Positions 12,384-26,691 of a DNA stretch of 64,000 bases are shown one piece after another. The DNA is from Spizellomyces punctatus DAOM BR117 (lineage: Eukaryota > Chytridiomycota > Chytridiomycetes > Spizellomycetales > Spizellomycetaceae), in NCBI RefSeq assembly GCF_000182565.1, contig NW_015971537.1:965299-1029298 (forward strand), given 5' to 3'. The notes beneath the pieces were generated by a model. The model was not told the DNA's origin. It did not search any database and was given only the letters and a program-made list of their open reading frames with translations. The position numbers and the translations under genes were made by a program. Numbering within the stretch: position 1 is the first letter of the stretch; the number at the start of each line of letters is the position of its first letter.

Positions 12384-14798
12384 ATGACTACATTATTGAT
12401 TGACAATTACGACAGTTTCACCTGGAACGTATACCAGTATCTCTCGGAGCTGGGTGCAGACGTACAGGTGTACCGTAACGATCAGATCACGTTGGAGCAA
12501 TGTATTGCCATCAACCCCCGGAATGTGGTAATCTCACCCGGGCCAGGACGACCCGCTGATGCAGGGGTATCAAACGATGTCATTCGACACTTTGCAGGGA
12601 AGGTCCCAATACTTGGTGTATGTCTTGGTGAGCAATGTATGTACGAGACATACGGTGGAACGGTGACATATGCTGGTGAAATTGTGCACGGTAAAACTTC
12701 GCCTGTTCGACATGATGGTCGCGGTTTGTACGAAACGGTTCCGCAAGGTATCGAGGCCACTCGATATCATTCTCTGGCTGGCGATCCCAAGACGTTGCCG
12801 GAGTGTTTAGAAATTACGAGCTGGACGGATAGTGGAATCGTGATGGGCATACGGCACAAGACGTTTGTGATGGAAGGAGTACAATATCACCCTGAAAGTA
12901 TTGCTAGCGAATGCGGCAAGGTGATGTTTGCGAATTTCCTAAAGTGGGAGGGCGGTACATGGGATCGATTGCGGTTGCGGGAAGATTTGGTGAAGAAGCC
13001 TGACGGACATGGAGGACCTGCGGTCAATGGTGCCAGCGATGGAAAGCGAGCGGGCACCGGTGACGGCATTCCACTGGCAAAGGTGTCCAAAATTAATTCG
13101 ACGAGCACTGCAGGTGGAGGGGTGCATAGGGCAGGAGGCAGCTCTCCCGCGATAAGCGGGAAAGGGATGCAATCGACAACTGCTGCCTCCAAAAGCCCTA
13201 GCATCCTTCATACCATTTATGAGCAACGTCTCCGTGACGTGCGTGAAGCGCGATCTCGTCCCGGACAATCGGACTATTATTTGCAGCGGTCCATTGCACT
13301 TGGTCTTTCGCCATCGAAGATCGACTTCCCAGCTCGTGTGCTCGCTGCAGCAAACCCGGTGGCGGTGATGGCAGAGATCAAACGTGCATCTCCTTCAAAA
13401 GGCAACATTGATATCACAGCCCATGCACCTAGCCAAGCATTGGAATATGCTCGCGGTGGAGCGGCAGTCATTTCCGTGCTAACTGAACCTAAATGGTTCA
13501 AAGGTAGCTTGGAAGACATGCGCCTTGTCCGCGCCGCGTTAGAAGGAGTCCCTGACCGTCCTGCCGTACTTCGCAAGGATTTCATTGTGGAACGGTATCA
13601 AATTCTGGAAGCGCATTTGTACGGAGCGGACACTTTGCTACTTATTGTCGCGATCTTGGATGATGATAAACTGCGGGACCTGTTGGAGTATTCGCGGCAG
13701 TTGGGTATGGAGCCCATGGTTGAGGTTGCAAATTCTGCTGAAATGGAACGTGCGGTAGCCATTGGAGCCAAGGTCATTGGTGTCAACAACCGAGACCTGC
13801 ATACTTTCAACGTGGACATGAACAGGACGAGCGACCTTGCCACGATGGTACCGCAAGGCACCATCTTAGTTGCATTGAGCGGGATCACGGGACGTGCGGA
13901 TGTGGAAACATACATGAAAGGTGGTGCTAAGGCGGTTTTGGTAGGAGAAGCGTTGATGAGGGCACCCAGTAAGCGGGACTTTATCCAACAACTCTTGGGT
14001 AAGGACGTGGAAGAACAGCCAGCGGTCTCGAACCGAACGATGGTCAAGATCTGTGGGGTAACAAATGTAGAGGATGCGCTGGTGGCCGCCAAAGCAGGCG
14101 CCGATTTCATTGGCCTGATTTTTGCAGAGTCAGCACGAAAGGTGACCATTGACCGTGCCAAGGAGATTGTCCAAGCAGTGCGCAGAGAGCTAAAAATTTC
14201 CGACGAACCTGCGCCCGCTCTTCCCATCCCATCTCCCGACGCGAGTCCATCTACCTGGCTGAACTTGGCCCTCTCGACGATCCGAAGCCCACGCGCTGGC
14301 CCCCTCTTTGTAGGGGTGTTTGCAAATCATTCTGTGAGCTTTATCCAGCAGGCCGTTCGTGACACCAAGATCAACCTTGTACAGTTCCACGGGTCAGAAC
14401 CCTGCCATTTGGCAGCCCTCCTCCCTACTCCCGTCATCAAAGCTTTCCATGTCCTTCCTAACGAGACGCCGTCGCAAGTGATTGATCGCATTGTGGCTCG
14501 TGAAACTGTGGGTACGATTTCGGGTGTTTTGCTGGATACCGGTGTGAAATCTGGCCAGCAGGGGGGAACGGGACAAGTTTTTGATTGGGATGTCGCGGTG
14601 CATGTGCAGCGTGAGGGGCGTGTGCCGGTTCTGTTAGCGGGTGGGCTAAAACCTGAAAACGTTGCGGAGGCTGTCAGGAAAGTTAGGCCCTGGTGCGTGG
14701 ATGTGAGTAGCGGCGTGGAGTTGGATACGAAAAAGGGGTTCAAAGATCATGGAAAGGTTGTGGATTTTATCAAGGCAGTTAGGACGGTGGATACATGA
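12384..14798 (+). CDS. TRP1: Trifunctional tryptophan protein: anthranilate synthase II / IGP synthase / PRA isomerase
   Basis: Intronless, 804 aa, the usual size of the fungal TrpG-TrpC-TrpF fusion. Residues 1-195 are the glutamine amidotransferase, with ISPGPGRP, nucleophile Cys80 in GVCLGEQ and the YHPES histidine. Residues ~270-530 are indole-3-glycerol-phosphate synthase, with MAEIKRASPSKG, VLTEPKWFKGS, LRKDFIVERYQ, VNNRDL and VLVGEALMR. Residues ~545-804 are phosphoribosylanthranilate isomerase, with VKICGVT, GADFIGLIFAESARKV, LVQFHG, LAGGLKPENV and VDVSSGVE. A low-complexity linker (~200-265) joins the first two parts. With TRP2 it covers the steps from chorismate to IGP except the phosphoribosyl transfer. 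In other fungi the gene is called TRP1, trpC or TRP3; I chose the symbol by filamentous-fungus usage. Confidence 0.97.
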   Translation: MTTLLIDNYDSFTWNVYQYLSELGADVQVYRNDQITLEQCIAINPRNVVISPGPGRPADAGVSNDVIRHFAGKVPILGVCLGEQCMYETYGGTVTYAGEIVHGKTSPVRHDGRGLYETVPQGIEATRYHSLAGDPKTLPECLEITSWTDSGIVMGIRHKTFVMEGVQYHPESIASECGKVMFANFLKWEGGTWDRLRLREDLVKKPDGHGGPAVNGASDGKRAGTGDGIPLAKVSKINSTSTAGGGVHRAGGSSPAISGKGMQSTTAASKSPSILHTIYEQRLRDVREARSRPGQSDYYLQRSIALGLSPSKIDFPARVLAAANPVAVMAEIKRASPSKGNIDITAHAPSQALEYARGGAAVISVLTEPKWFKGSLEDMRLVRAALEGVPDRPAVLRKDFIVERYQILEAHLYGADTLLLIVAILDDDKLRDLLEYSRQLGMEPMVEVANSAEMERAVAIGAKVIGVNNRDLHTFNVDMNRTSDLATMVPQGTILVALSGITGRADVETYMKGGAKAVLVGEALMRAPSKRDFIQQLLGKDVEEQPAVSNRTMVKICGVTNVEDALVAAKAGADFIGLIFAESARKVTIDRAKEIVQAVRRELKISDEPAPALPIPSPDASPSTWLNLALSTIRSPRAGPLFVGVFANHSVSFIQQAVRDTKINLVQFHGSEPCHLAALLPTPVIKAFHVLPNETPSQVIDRIVARETVGTISGVLLDTGVKSGQQGGTGQVFDWDVAVHVQREGRVPVLLAGGLKPENVAEAVRKVRPWCVDVSSGVELDTKKGFKDHGKVVDFIKAVRTVDT

Positions 14799-15070
14799 AT
14801 GAGAGGCGGTTTAACGTGGATTGAGTATCATAATCATTATTGCATTTCGTATCCTTAATTTTGCAGTGAGAGCAACATTCTTTTTGTTTTGCGACCAGAT
14901 ATGTTTTTGCCGAAATGAGTAACATTTGCTTTGGGATCCCCCAACCCTAATCAGCCATAAATAAAAAGAAACCCTTCCGAACACAGTACTATATACATCC
15001 CCAACAAACAGCTATTGCAAAAAATAAAACCCAAATTCCTTCCATAGGTTGACGCCAAAAACCCGCGAGT

Positions 15071-20270
<5,200 letters not shown>

Positions 20271-21247
20271 GATTGGGCAAACCCAAAAAAGCGCCGCGCT
20301 TATGAACACCACCCCCCAAAACAGAGAGCCGACGCTGATCAACAAAAGATTCAAATGGGTCGTTGGTGGGTACGGACAATGAGACTTCCGTCCGACAGAG
20401 TTATTGTCCATTAGTCCAAATGCAGTCTAATGGACATTTGCCAAATAAGGCTATATTTGCAAGTCATCCAATGAAACTATATATGGATATATAGTATTAT
20501 GCCAATAAAGGTGAAATGACAAGGGAGGGAAATGATGCCCCTTTTACGTAGCCCCGCGCGCGTATGTTTGTATCCGCAGCAACACGCTTGCAAGCAGCAG
20601 CTACAGATGGACGACTTCTTGAAACTCGTAGGAATAAACAAGTCAAAGGGACTTGAGGGTGTGGCAAAAGATGGCCGCTGGACCGCATCCTTTTGAAAGG
20701 CTATATATATTGCTAATAAAAAGATGAAATCTCATTTCAACGACTGTATCTGGCATTCAAAGCAACTGAAGACCAGGAGGAGGACGCCAGGGGGGAAAAA
20801 CGAATCCTGATGGTTTTGCGCAGTGCGTAAAATGACGGCGAGTTGCACAAAACGAAGAGCAAGACAAAGCTCTTTGTTAAAACGTGGGGGCAGAGCAAAA
20901 AACTCAAAAAACGTAACATGCATGTGGCATTTCATCACTTCTACAGTCTTTTTGCTAGAAATGACTCTACCGTTGTTCTTGCTCGTTTGCTGTGCTTGTG
21001 TTTTTTCTTTTCCTGCGCTGTAGGTTCGTACAAGTGAAAGTCTTTTGCTCGAAGCATAAGCTCCCCCCCTTCCCCCCTCCTCCCCGCGGGAGAGCTTTTG
21101 CCAGAGAGTTTATTTAAAGCGAGGCTCTTTCCTCCCTTCCCCCCCTTATTCAACACATCCCCATCCCATCGCTTCCCCTCCCAGCAACACACACACGTTT
21201 CCCTCTGCGCATCGCCCTATTCCCGCCATTTTATAAATCTTTGAATC
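20271..21247. other. Intergenic, divergent promoters
   Basis: Lies between SMC3 (-) and the secreted protein gene (+). No supported coding frame. It is rich in pyrimidine and purine tracts near 21050-21160, with a TTTATTTAAA-like element near 21108 that may serve the plus-strand gene. Confidence 0.4.
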
Positions 21248-22326
21248 ATGCGATACACCTTTATCTACGCTCTTCTTTTGCTTTGCCTCGTTTTCTCTGT
21301 CACTGCGCAGAGGCAGCAGGCCGGAAAGCGATCCAATAATGGAAACAAGCAAAACAATGGCAACAATGGTAATAACGGCAACAACGGCAATACCGGCAGC
21401 AACGGTAACAACGGCACCACTGCCAACACTGGCAACCAGGCGGGCGTCGGCGGGGCCACTAGTGGTGGTGACATCAACCGCAATGTGGGGCCTTTCCCGG
21501 AAACCCAATTTTGCAAGGACACTGGCCTGACGCCCTCGGATGGTACTCAGATCAGGACAGGCGCCTGTTCGTCGACTCCAATGGGTGCCATCCCCGCCGT
21601 CGAAAAGATGGTGCGTTTGCAATGTCGCCAATTTCCATTAGTTTTTTGTAGTCTCACAGAGTGTCTTTAAAGGTGTCGAGCATCATCATTGAGCCCGAGA
21701 ACGGTGCAAGGATCGACGCCAGCAAGGATTTGACCATTACCACCGACTACCGAAACTTGGACACCGGTTTTTTCTCTGGTAGGCTGCGCAACCAGAAGAT
21801 TTTAAAAATTCGTGCCATGTATACTTATAACATTTTCACAGACCCGCAAACTCAATACTACATTGTCCCCCAGACTCTGAGCGCCCAAGGCATCATTCAG
21901 GGCCACTCCCACATTACAATTCAAGAACTCAAGTCAACGCGATCTGCTCCAGACCCACAAGCTTTTGCCTTTTTCAAAGGTCTCAATGACCGTGCCGCTG
22001 ATGGTCGCACTCTCTCTGTCACCGTTCCCGGAGGAACATTCAAGACCAATGGCCTCTACCGTATCTGCTCCCTTAGCAGCTCGGATGCCCACCAGCCGGT
22101 TATCATGCCTGTGGCGCAGCGTGGCGCCCAGGACGATTGCATTCGTATCAACGTGGAAAACGCTGGTACTGGGAAGCAACAAGGAAACAACCGTGACAAC
22201 AGAAACCAAGGTGGCAACAATGGGCAAGGAAACAACAATGGCGGAAACAAGAGGCAGGCCAGATCAAACATCTTTGGTCGTCACGCGTTAACCGCGGAGC
22301 GTCGCATGGCAAGATTGCACGTCTAG
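21248..22326 (+). CDS. Secreted Asn/Gly-rich fungal protein
   Basis: Probable extracellular or wall protein. Exons 21248-21610, 21673-21778 and 21842-22326 give 317 aa in frame. Residues 1-20 form a signal peptide (MRYTFIYALLLLCLVFSVTA). Residues ~30-60 are a low-complexity NGNNGN run. The conserved-looking core starts at GPFPETQFCKDTGL and includes IPAVEKMVSSIIIEPENG, TDYRNLDTGFFSDP, and QGHSHITIQEL, with TFKTNGLYRICSL further on. A second Asn/Gly-rich run (~265-295) and a basic tail follow. The core resembles a widespread fungal secreted family with an uninformative name, which I recall but cannot place. It has no C-terminal hydrophobic segment, so no GPI anchor is indicated. Confidence 0.8.
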
Positions 22327-22947
22327 ATACGTTCCGTCAACCCAAACGCACTCGCGATTCAGATGTTGACATCAAACGCATGCACCGAACACATTTCATA
22401 ATCCACTTTGTTGTTCTCTGCTTCGGACCACACATACTATCATCAGATAGAGCTTTTAGTGTCCATCCTCCTTGCTTGTACTTTTTACTTTTGTAGTGGA
22501 ATTTAGCTTAGTTTGGTTGTTGGTTGGTTTTATTACTTCTTGTTCTTGCTTTATGCTTTAGTCTCCCAAAATGTGCATAGTGTGAATATGTTGCCAAGAT
22601 CTGTCTCGTAAAAGTTTGTATGCTCAGCAATAATCTGAGCTTTTGATTTAGTTTGCACGGCAGCTATGTCCTGTGTTAATCCTCCCATCCTTTCTGGACC
22701 ACAACCGAATTATGCTCTGCCAATTGGTCACACTGGGATTTTGCGGCTTGCACAAGAGTTTAAAATAGTAACTACCTTCTTACCACCACTTTTGTTAAAA
22801 TCTTGAGTTTGTTTGGGTGACATGGGACGCAAATGCAAACACTAGAAAAGAATTTGGAAATCTTGTATTTGTATTTAACTATTATTGTGTGCTTTGTCAA
22901 AGACTCTTTGCATGTGAACGTCGTTCCGCTTTGTAGAACAAGCTTAA
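22327..22947. other. 3' flank of the secreted gene and left flank of the Fanzor element
   Basis: AT-rich and non-coding. It ends with AAGCTTAATATA just outside the inverted repeat. No gene recognised. Confidence 0.4.
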
Positions 22948-22949
22948 TA

Positions 22950-22979
22950 TAGTGCGGAGCCGATGGGTATTGGCACTAG
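22950..22979. repeat. Terminal inverted repeat, Fanzor element (left; 3' of the gene)
   Basis: Begins TAGTGCGGAGCC and ends TTGGCACTAG. It differs at one position from the inverted complement of 25051-25080. Confidence 0.92.
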
Positions 22980-23060
22980 CACCCGCACCAGGGATTGAAC
23001 CGGCGACAACCAGTTCGGAAAAGGTAATCTAACTAATCTACGCTACGGCTGGAACACCCC
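22980..23060 (-). ncRNA. Candidate omegaRNA (Fanzor guide RNA) 3' region
   Basis: TnpB and Fanzor guides are known to derive from the element end 3' of the nuclease gene and to run out into flanking DNA. This segment overlaps the Fanzor stop codon (23038-23040) and reaches the terminal repeat. Its block 22986-23023 is kept at 34 of 38 positions in each of the two short elements that otherwise lack Fanzor sequence, as expected for a functional RNA rather than leftover coding sequence. On the minus strand the block ends GGTTCAATCCC, resembling a Pol III B box. The 5' end of the RNA cannot be set from sequence; the guide would start beyond 22950. Confidence 0.55.
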
Positions 23061-24915
23061 TGCTGAACACTTTTGGTCTACCGTGTCCATCTAACATTGA
23101 TTGCACGATCATCAGCATGTTGCAGGTGCTCAGCGTGTCCCTGTTCCAGTAGCGCATCGTCCAGGCTTGCTGACAGTTAGGGTTGGTACAACCCAGCAAT
23201 CCATGGACTTTTTCAATCTTGCCTTCGCGACGGCGCCAAGGTCTTGAATGAGGTCGTGTTTTGAAGCCTTTTTCAAGGAAGTCAGCGGATGAGGCCAAAC
23301 AGTGAGGGCAGACAGATGAGGTCTTGTACTCGTCGAGAAGGAAGCAGTTGATCCTGTTGCGCTTAAAGAGGGTGCGCCAGCCTTTCGTCTTTGATGAGGT
23401 CTGAAATCTCGCAGTTCGACCGGCATCGCTCCAATCTCCCATCACAATGGTAAAGTTCCCAAACTTGTTGTGCATGTTGGATATGAGGTCTGATTCGCTC
23501 TTCTGACGGTTTATGAATGCGTGCCATTTCCATCGCGTGTGGGCAGGGTGGGAGTAGAATTCCTTGCGACGATCCGAATCTGCGCGGCGAACAAGAAGGT
23601 AGCGAGTAAAGTCCATGAGGTTCATCGTCTTGTGGCTTGGGATACGTGATTCTATGAGGTCAATTCCCGCTTCCTTCTTCATCTGCTGTCGTTCCTTTCG
23701 CTGCCGACGGCTGCCTGTCTCCATGGCTCGCTGGTTTGCGGTGTAACGGAACGTTGTACCATTGCTGTCTTGGCAGTAGAGAATATCGCGCTTGTTTGGG
23801 TCAATGACGACAATGTTTTCTGCTGCCCGACAAGCAGGTAAGTTTTTCTCCATGTATTGCACTTTAACTTCGTCCTCTAAACTCTTTGCTGACTTTCTCG
23901 CTCCCTTTCCATACTTGTCTGCTTCTGGGTGCTTTAGGTATACAGACACCGAGGTTCCATCTGTACTGATCGAGCCTTCAAACTGCATACCGCGGCGAGA
24001 CCGAAAAGCCTTGTTCCGCAGGTTGCACACGCGCAACCATAAATCGACCTTTTCGACAGTTTCCGCTTCTCGTCGTGTGATGCAAAGGATATGCTGGTAC
24101 AGGATGACGGTGTCGATGCGAATATGGGACTGCATCAGAGACCGACGAAGAGGTATTGCGCTGAACCGACGGAAGCCATGTCGTTCATACAGCACAGAGA
24201 GTTTGCAGTAAGCAGGAAAGAAAGCGAGAGGGTCAACAGCAACCGAATATGCGAGCGGCTGGTCAGAAAGGGGAATGAAGGACCACATCTCTTCTAGAAG
24301 CTCACTCTCCTCAGCAGTCAAGTCATCCAGTGACTCGGGCATGACATCAAAAAGAAAAATTGACTTCAAGTAGCGAAGACGAGCAAAGAAAGCTTTCCGC
24401 GCATCGCTTTTCAGTGGCAGTCGCCCCCGTCCCTTCACGTTGAGCCGCAGATTGATATACCGGAGCAGCATCTGCATGAAATGCTCTTGAATGTTGACTT
24501 TCAGGTTTGTCATCATACTCGCTGTCAGGTAATTGATTGACTGCTGCTCGCCTCGTAGATTTGGGTGAATGAAGCCGACGATTTGGCAGTACCGACGAAT
24601 GTATGGCAACAAGCATCCGCGTAGTGCCTTCTTTGCTTCCTTTCTTGGATGCCAAGCCTCCCCCTTGTTGAGAAGATAGAGAATCGCTTCGATTGTATCT
24701 TCATTTACCGTGGGAAAGGTTGGTGCATATAGGATGTAGAATTTGAGAGCGTGGGAAGCATGGTCAGCGAGTTGATGGATGATGGCGATGTAATCTAGAA
24801 GACGCTGCCGGTAGGTCTCATTAGGCAAGAAAGCTTTTGCAAAGGAAGTCTTGTTGCAGGTATGTAAGGTGGGTTTGTCGAGTTTTTCAAGCTTTTGCTT
24901 CTTTTTTGGTGGCAT
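23038..24915 (-). CDS. Fanzor, eukaryotic TnpB-like RNA-guided nuclease
   Basis: Programmable DNA endonuclease family related to TnpB and Cas12. Single exon, 625 aa, in a neighbourhood of intron-rich genes. The N-terminus MPPKKKQKLEK is a basic, nuclear-localisation-like stretch. RuvC-I is NIVVIDPNKRD (catalytic Asp). The usual RuvC-II glutamate position reads TIVMGDWSDAG, without Glu. A Glu appears ~38 residues later in FLLDEYKTSSVCPHC, matching the displaced catalytic glutamate described for Fanzors. The zinc finger is CPHC ... CTNPNC, and RuvC-III is YWNRDTLSTCN (Asp ~593 from this start). A frame-extending ATG exists at 25002, but a TATATAA at 24968-24974 lies between the two, so I favour 24915. 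All catalytic and zinc residues are present, so it looks functional. Confidence 0.93.
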   Translation of the reverse strand: MPPKKKQKLEKLDKPTLHTCNKTSFAKAFLPNETYRQRLLDYIAIIHQLADHASHALKFYILYAPTFPTVNEDTIEAILYLLNKGEAWHPRKEAKKALRGCLLPYIRRYCQIVGFIHPNLRGEQQSINYLTASMMTNLKVNIQEHFMQMLLRYINLRLNVKGRGRLPLKSDARKAFFARLRYLKSIFLFDVMPESLDDLTAEESELLEEMWSFIPLSDQPLAYSVAVDPLAFFPAYCKLSVLYERHGFRRFSAIPLRRSLMQSHIRIDTVILYQHILCITRREAETVEKVDLWLRVCNLRNKAFRSRRGMQFEGSISTDGTSVSVYLKHPEADKYGKGARKSAKSLEDEVKVQYMEKNLPACRAAENIVVIDPNKRDILYCQDSNGTTFRYTANQRAMETGSRRQRKERQQMKKEAGIDLIESRIPSHKTMNLMDFTRYLLVRRADSDRRKEFYSHPAHTRWKWHAFINRQKSESDLISNMHNKFGNFTIVMGDWSDAGRTARFQTSSKTKGWRTLFKRNRINCFLLDEYKTSSVCPHCLASSADFLEKGFKTRPHSRPWRRREGKIEKVHGLLGCTNPNCQQAWTMRYWNRDTLSTCNMLMIVQSMLDGHGRPKVFSRGVPAVA

Positions 24916-24967
24916 TGATGATATCTGTGGGAAAAGATGAAAGCCTGGGAAAATGGGCGACGACAAC

Positions 24968-24974
24968 TTATATA
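24968..24974 (-). promoter_or_regulatory. TATA box of the Fanzor gene
   Basis: TATATAA on the minus strand, about 55 bp upstream of the ATG at 24915 and inside the element. It would place transcription start downstream of the alternative ATG at 25002. Confidence 0.5.
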
Positions 24975-25050
24975 GGATTTTTTGGATCAAACCATAGTTC
25001 ATGAGTCTAAATCGAGTAAAATTATGATTAAATTGGTTGGAATCTATGTA

Positions 25051-25080
25051 CTAGTGCCAATACCAATCGGCTCCGCACTA
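25051..25080. repeat. Terminal inverted repeat, Fanzor element (right; 5' of the gene)
   Basis: Begins CTAGTGCCAATACC and ends CTCCGCACTA, followed by TGGAAG. On the minus strand the flank therefore reads TTCCATA into the element. Confidence 0.92.
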
Positions 25081-25406
25081 TGGAAGCTGTCACAAGATTA
25101 CGTCAGCTTCAATCTCCGCTGTTCGCCACGGTTCATGCTCCGCGTACTAAAAATAACAACAATATTATGACTATCTTTCGCAGAGCCCCACGGCTCTGTC
25201 AAACGACTAATAGTTTGGCATACTTATGTGGCTTCAAATTACCGGAAGAACTTCGAAACTTCTGTCCGCAAGAGCCTTCCGAGCTTATTCATTCTAACAG
25301 TGGCTGGTCTCTGCTCCATGAGCAACTTTTGATTCTTGTTCTGAGCCCAGCAATATTTAGGGCGAACGTCTGAGTCTGTCTGTCGTTAGTGATCCAAAGA
25401 GTCTGC
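25081..25406. other. Upstream region of the RAX1-like gene
   Basis: 325 bp between the Fanzor element and the RAX1-like start. It has short frames only and no recognised element. It must contain the promoter, so the insertion lies close upstream of it. Confidence 0.4.
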
Positions 25407-26691
25407 ATGATCATGTTCAAGTCATCACCGGAAGAACCCCCCGTAACGCTGAAAGCCGTCCTAAGCGGGCAAACCTGCCCGCCTATTAGTTATACTGACT
25501 TTGCGCAGTATATGAATCGAGAGGGGCAGGGACAATACATCGAATTTTATGAGGCTGTTCTTGGGTATGTTCTGCTGTACCGACAGTGGTCGGCCGGACA
25601 GATTGAGCGGGAACACCAGGCTCGAGTGGCGGAGAGAGCAAGGAAGGAAAAGGAGAACAGAGAGGCTAGAGAACGGGAACGGGAGAAGGAGAAAGGGAAG
25701 GACACGGAGTGTCTCAGCGAAGAAGGCAGATTGTGTGCTTTGACGGAAAGTGACGTGGAGAACGCAAGCGGTGAAAAGCCCAGCTCGTCAAATACGTTGC
25801 CAGCGGCTCAAAGTAATATCGCTTTGGAGCAATCAGATTGGGGTACCTATATGAATGTTATTCAAGGTCGACGCTCAACTTCAGCTGGAACCGACCAAAC
25901 CGCCGTCCGTGGTCCGTTCCCTTCAAAGACCGAGAAGAAAGAGAGCATCAAGCTAGAGAACATGCCGATCGACTCCTTACACGAAGCTCTCGACACAAAA
26001 GCTCGACTAATCTTTGACACCTTTTTACGACAAGATAGCCCCAGTGTTGTTCCTATCCCAGAGGAACTCCGGACGTTCCTTCAATCCCACATTTGCGTAC
26101 CGCCTCCCACGTACCAGCCCCACTCGCCCTCTCTTCTTCACCCAACCTTCAACCACGTTATAACGCAACTATCCCAAACGCACTTTCCAAAATTCCTTCA
26201 CCAGGCAACACGTTACAATCTCTCATCTGGCGGCATCGCCCGTCGCATCCTCCTCTTTTGTACCTCCGCATTTATCACTGTCGCATCCCTGCTCATTAAC
26301 ATCTATTTGAAGCATTCACCGTATCTGCGGCTGCTCATGGCTATACCGATCTATTTTATGATTATTGGCGTCTGGCAGGCAAAAGCTAAATTTTGTGTCT
26401 TGTTTGCAAGACTCGGAAGGAGGGAAGATGCTGGCGGAGACATGTTTAGCTGGATGGCTGATAATTGTGAGTACAGTTTGTCGCTTGGCTTGGTTTGCTG
26501 ATGAAAAGGCTTTTGACGATGTTTATTTCCCAGTACCCGTCGTCGACCCGGTAGTTCTTCGTATGCAACGGCGAAGAGCTCGCAAGGTGTCCACACTTAC
26601 ACAATTGGCAGCCATTTTATGCTCGGTAATCTTGTTGGTGGCTGTACCATCTCAGATTCATCCAGAGTATCGCTGGGTGTGGAGTCGATGA
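25407..26691 (+). CDS. RAX1-like RGS-domain membrane protein
   Basis: Exons 25407-26466 and 26533-26691 give 405 aa in frame. The N-terminus carries an RGS-type fold start (LKAVLSGQTCPPISYTDFAQYMNREGQG, then IEFYEAVLGYV), interrupted by a long Arg/Glu-rich insert (~65-110) and a Ser-rich part. The second RGS half appears near MPIDSLHEALDTKARLIFDTFLR. The C-terminus has about three hydrophobic helices (ILLFCTSAFITVASLLINIY, LLMAIPIYFMIIGVW, and in exon 2 LAAILCSVILLVAVPS). RGS plus a cluster of C-terminal helices is the architecture of fungal Rax1, which marks bud or growth sites in yeast. The role in a zoosporic fungus is unknown. The intron uses GTGAGT and CAG. Confidence 0.75.

Larger units (their letters stand above)
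22950..25080 (-). mobile_element. Fanzor-bearing DNA element with 30-bp terminal inverted repeats
   Basis: The left terminus (22950-22979) starts TAGTGCGGAGCC; the right terminus (25051-25080) ends GGCTCCGCACTA. They match as inverted repeats at 29 of 30 positions. The outermost TA on each side may be a target duplication. The element holds one intact gene, a Fanzor, on the minus strand, and no separate transposase. It sits between a secreted-protein gene and RAX1, about 325 bp upstream of the latter. Read in the Fanzor direction, the base pairs just before the element are CATA. Two shorter elements at 36861-37620 and 44539-45272 share its ends. The intact frame and near-identical repeats suggest recent activity. 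I infer that a transposase elsewhere, or one lost, moved it. Confidence 0.85.

Noticed and set aside
13598-14227. 209-aa frame antisense to the TRP fusion gene
   Set aside because: It mirrors the coding strand's codon bias, has no domain, and overlaps a gene identified by clear motifs.
22980-23060. A genuine tRNA gene at the Fanzor element end
   Set aside because: The A- and B-box-like stretches are there, but no acceptor stem or anticodon arm can be folded.
24985-25002. Upstream ATG at 25002 as the Fanzor start
   Set aside because: A TATA box lies between it and the ATG at 24915, and the latter begins with the nuclear-localisation-like MPPKKKQKLEK. The upstream extension is hydrophobic and unlike a nuclear protein's start.
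25080-25373. 97-aa frame between the Fanzor element and the RAX1-like gene
   Set aside because: No recognisable motif, and it overlaps the expected promoter region.
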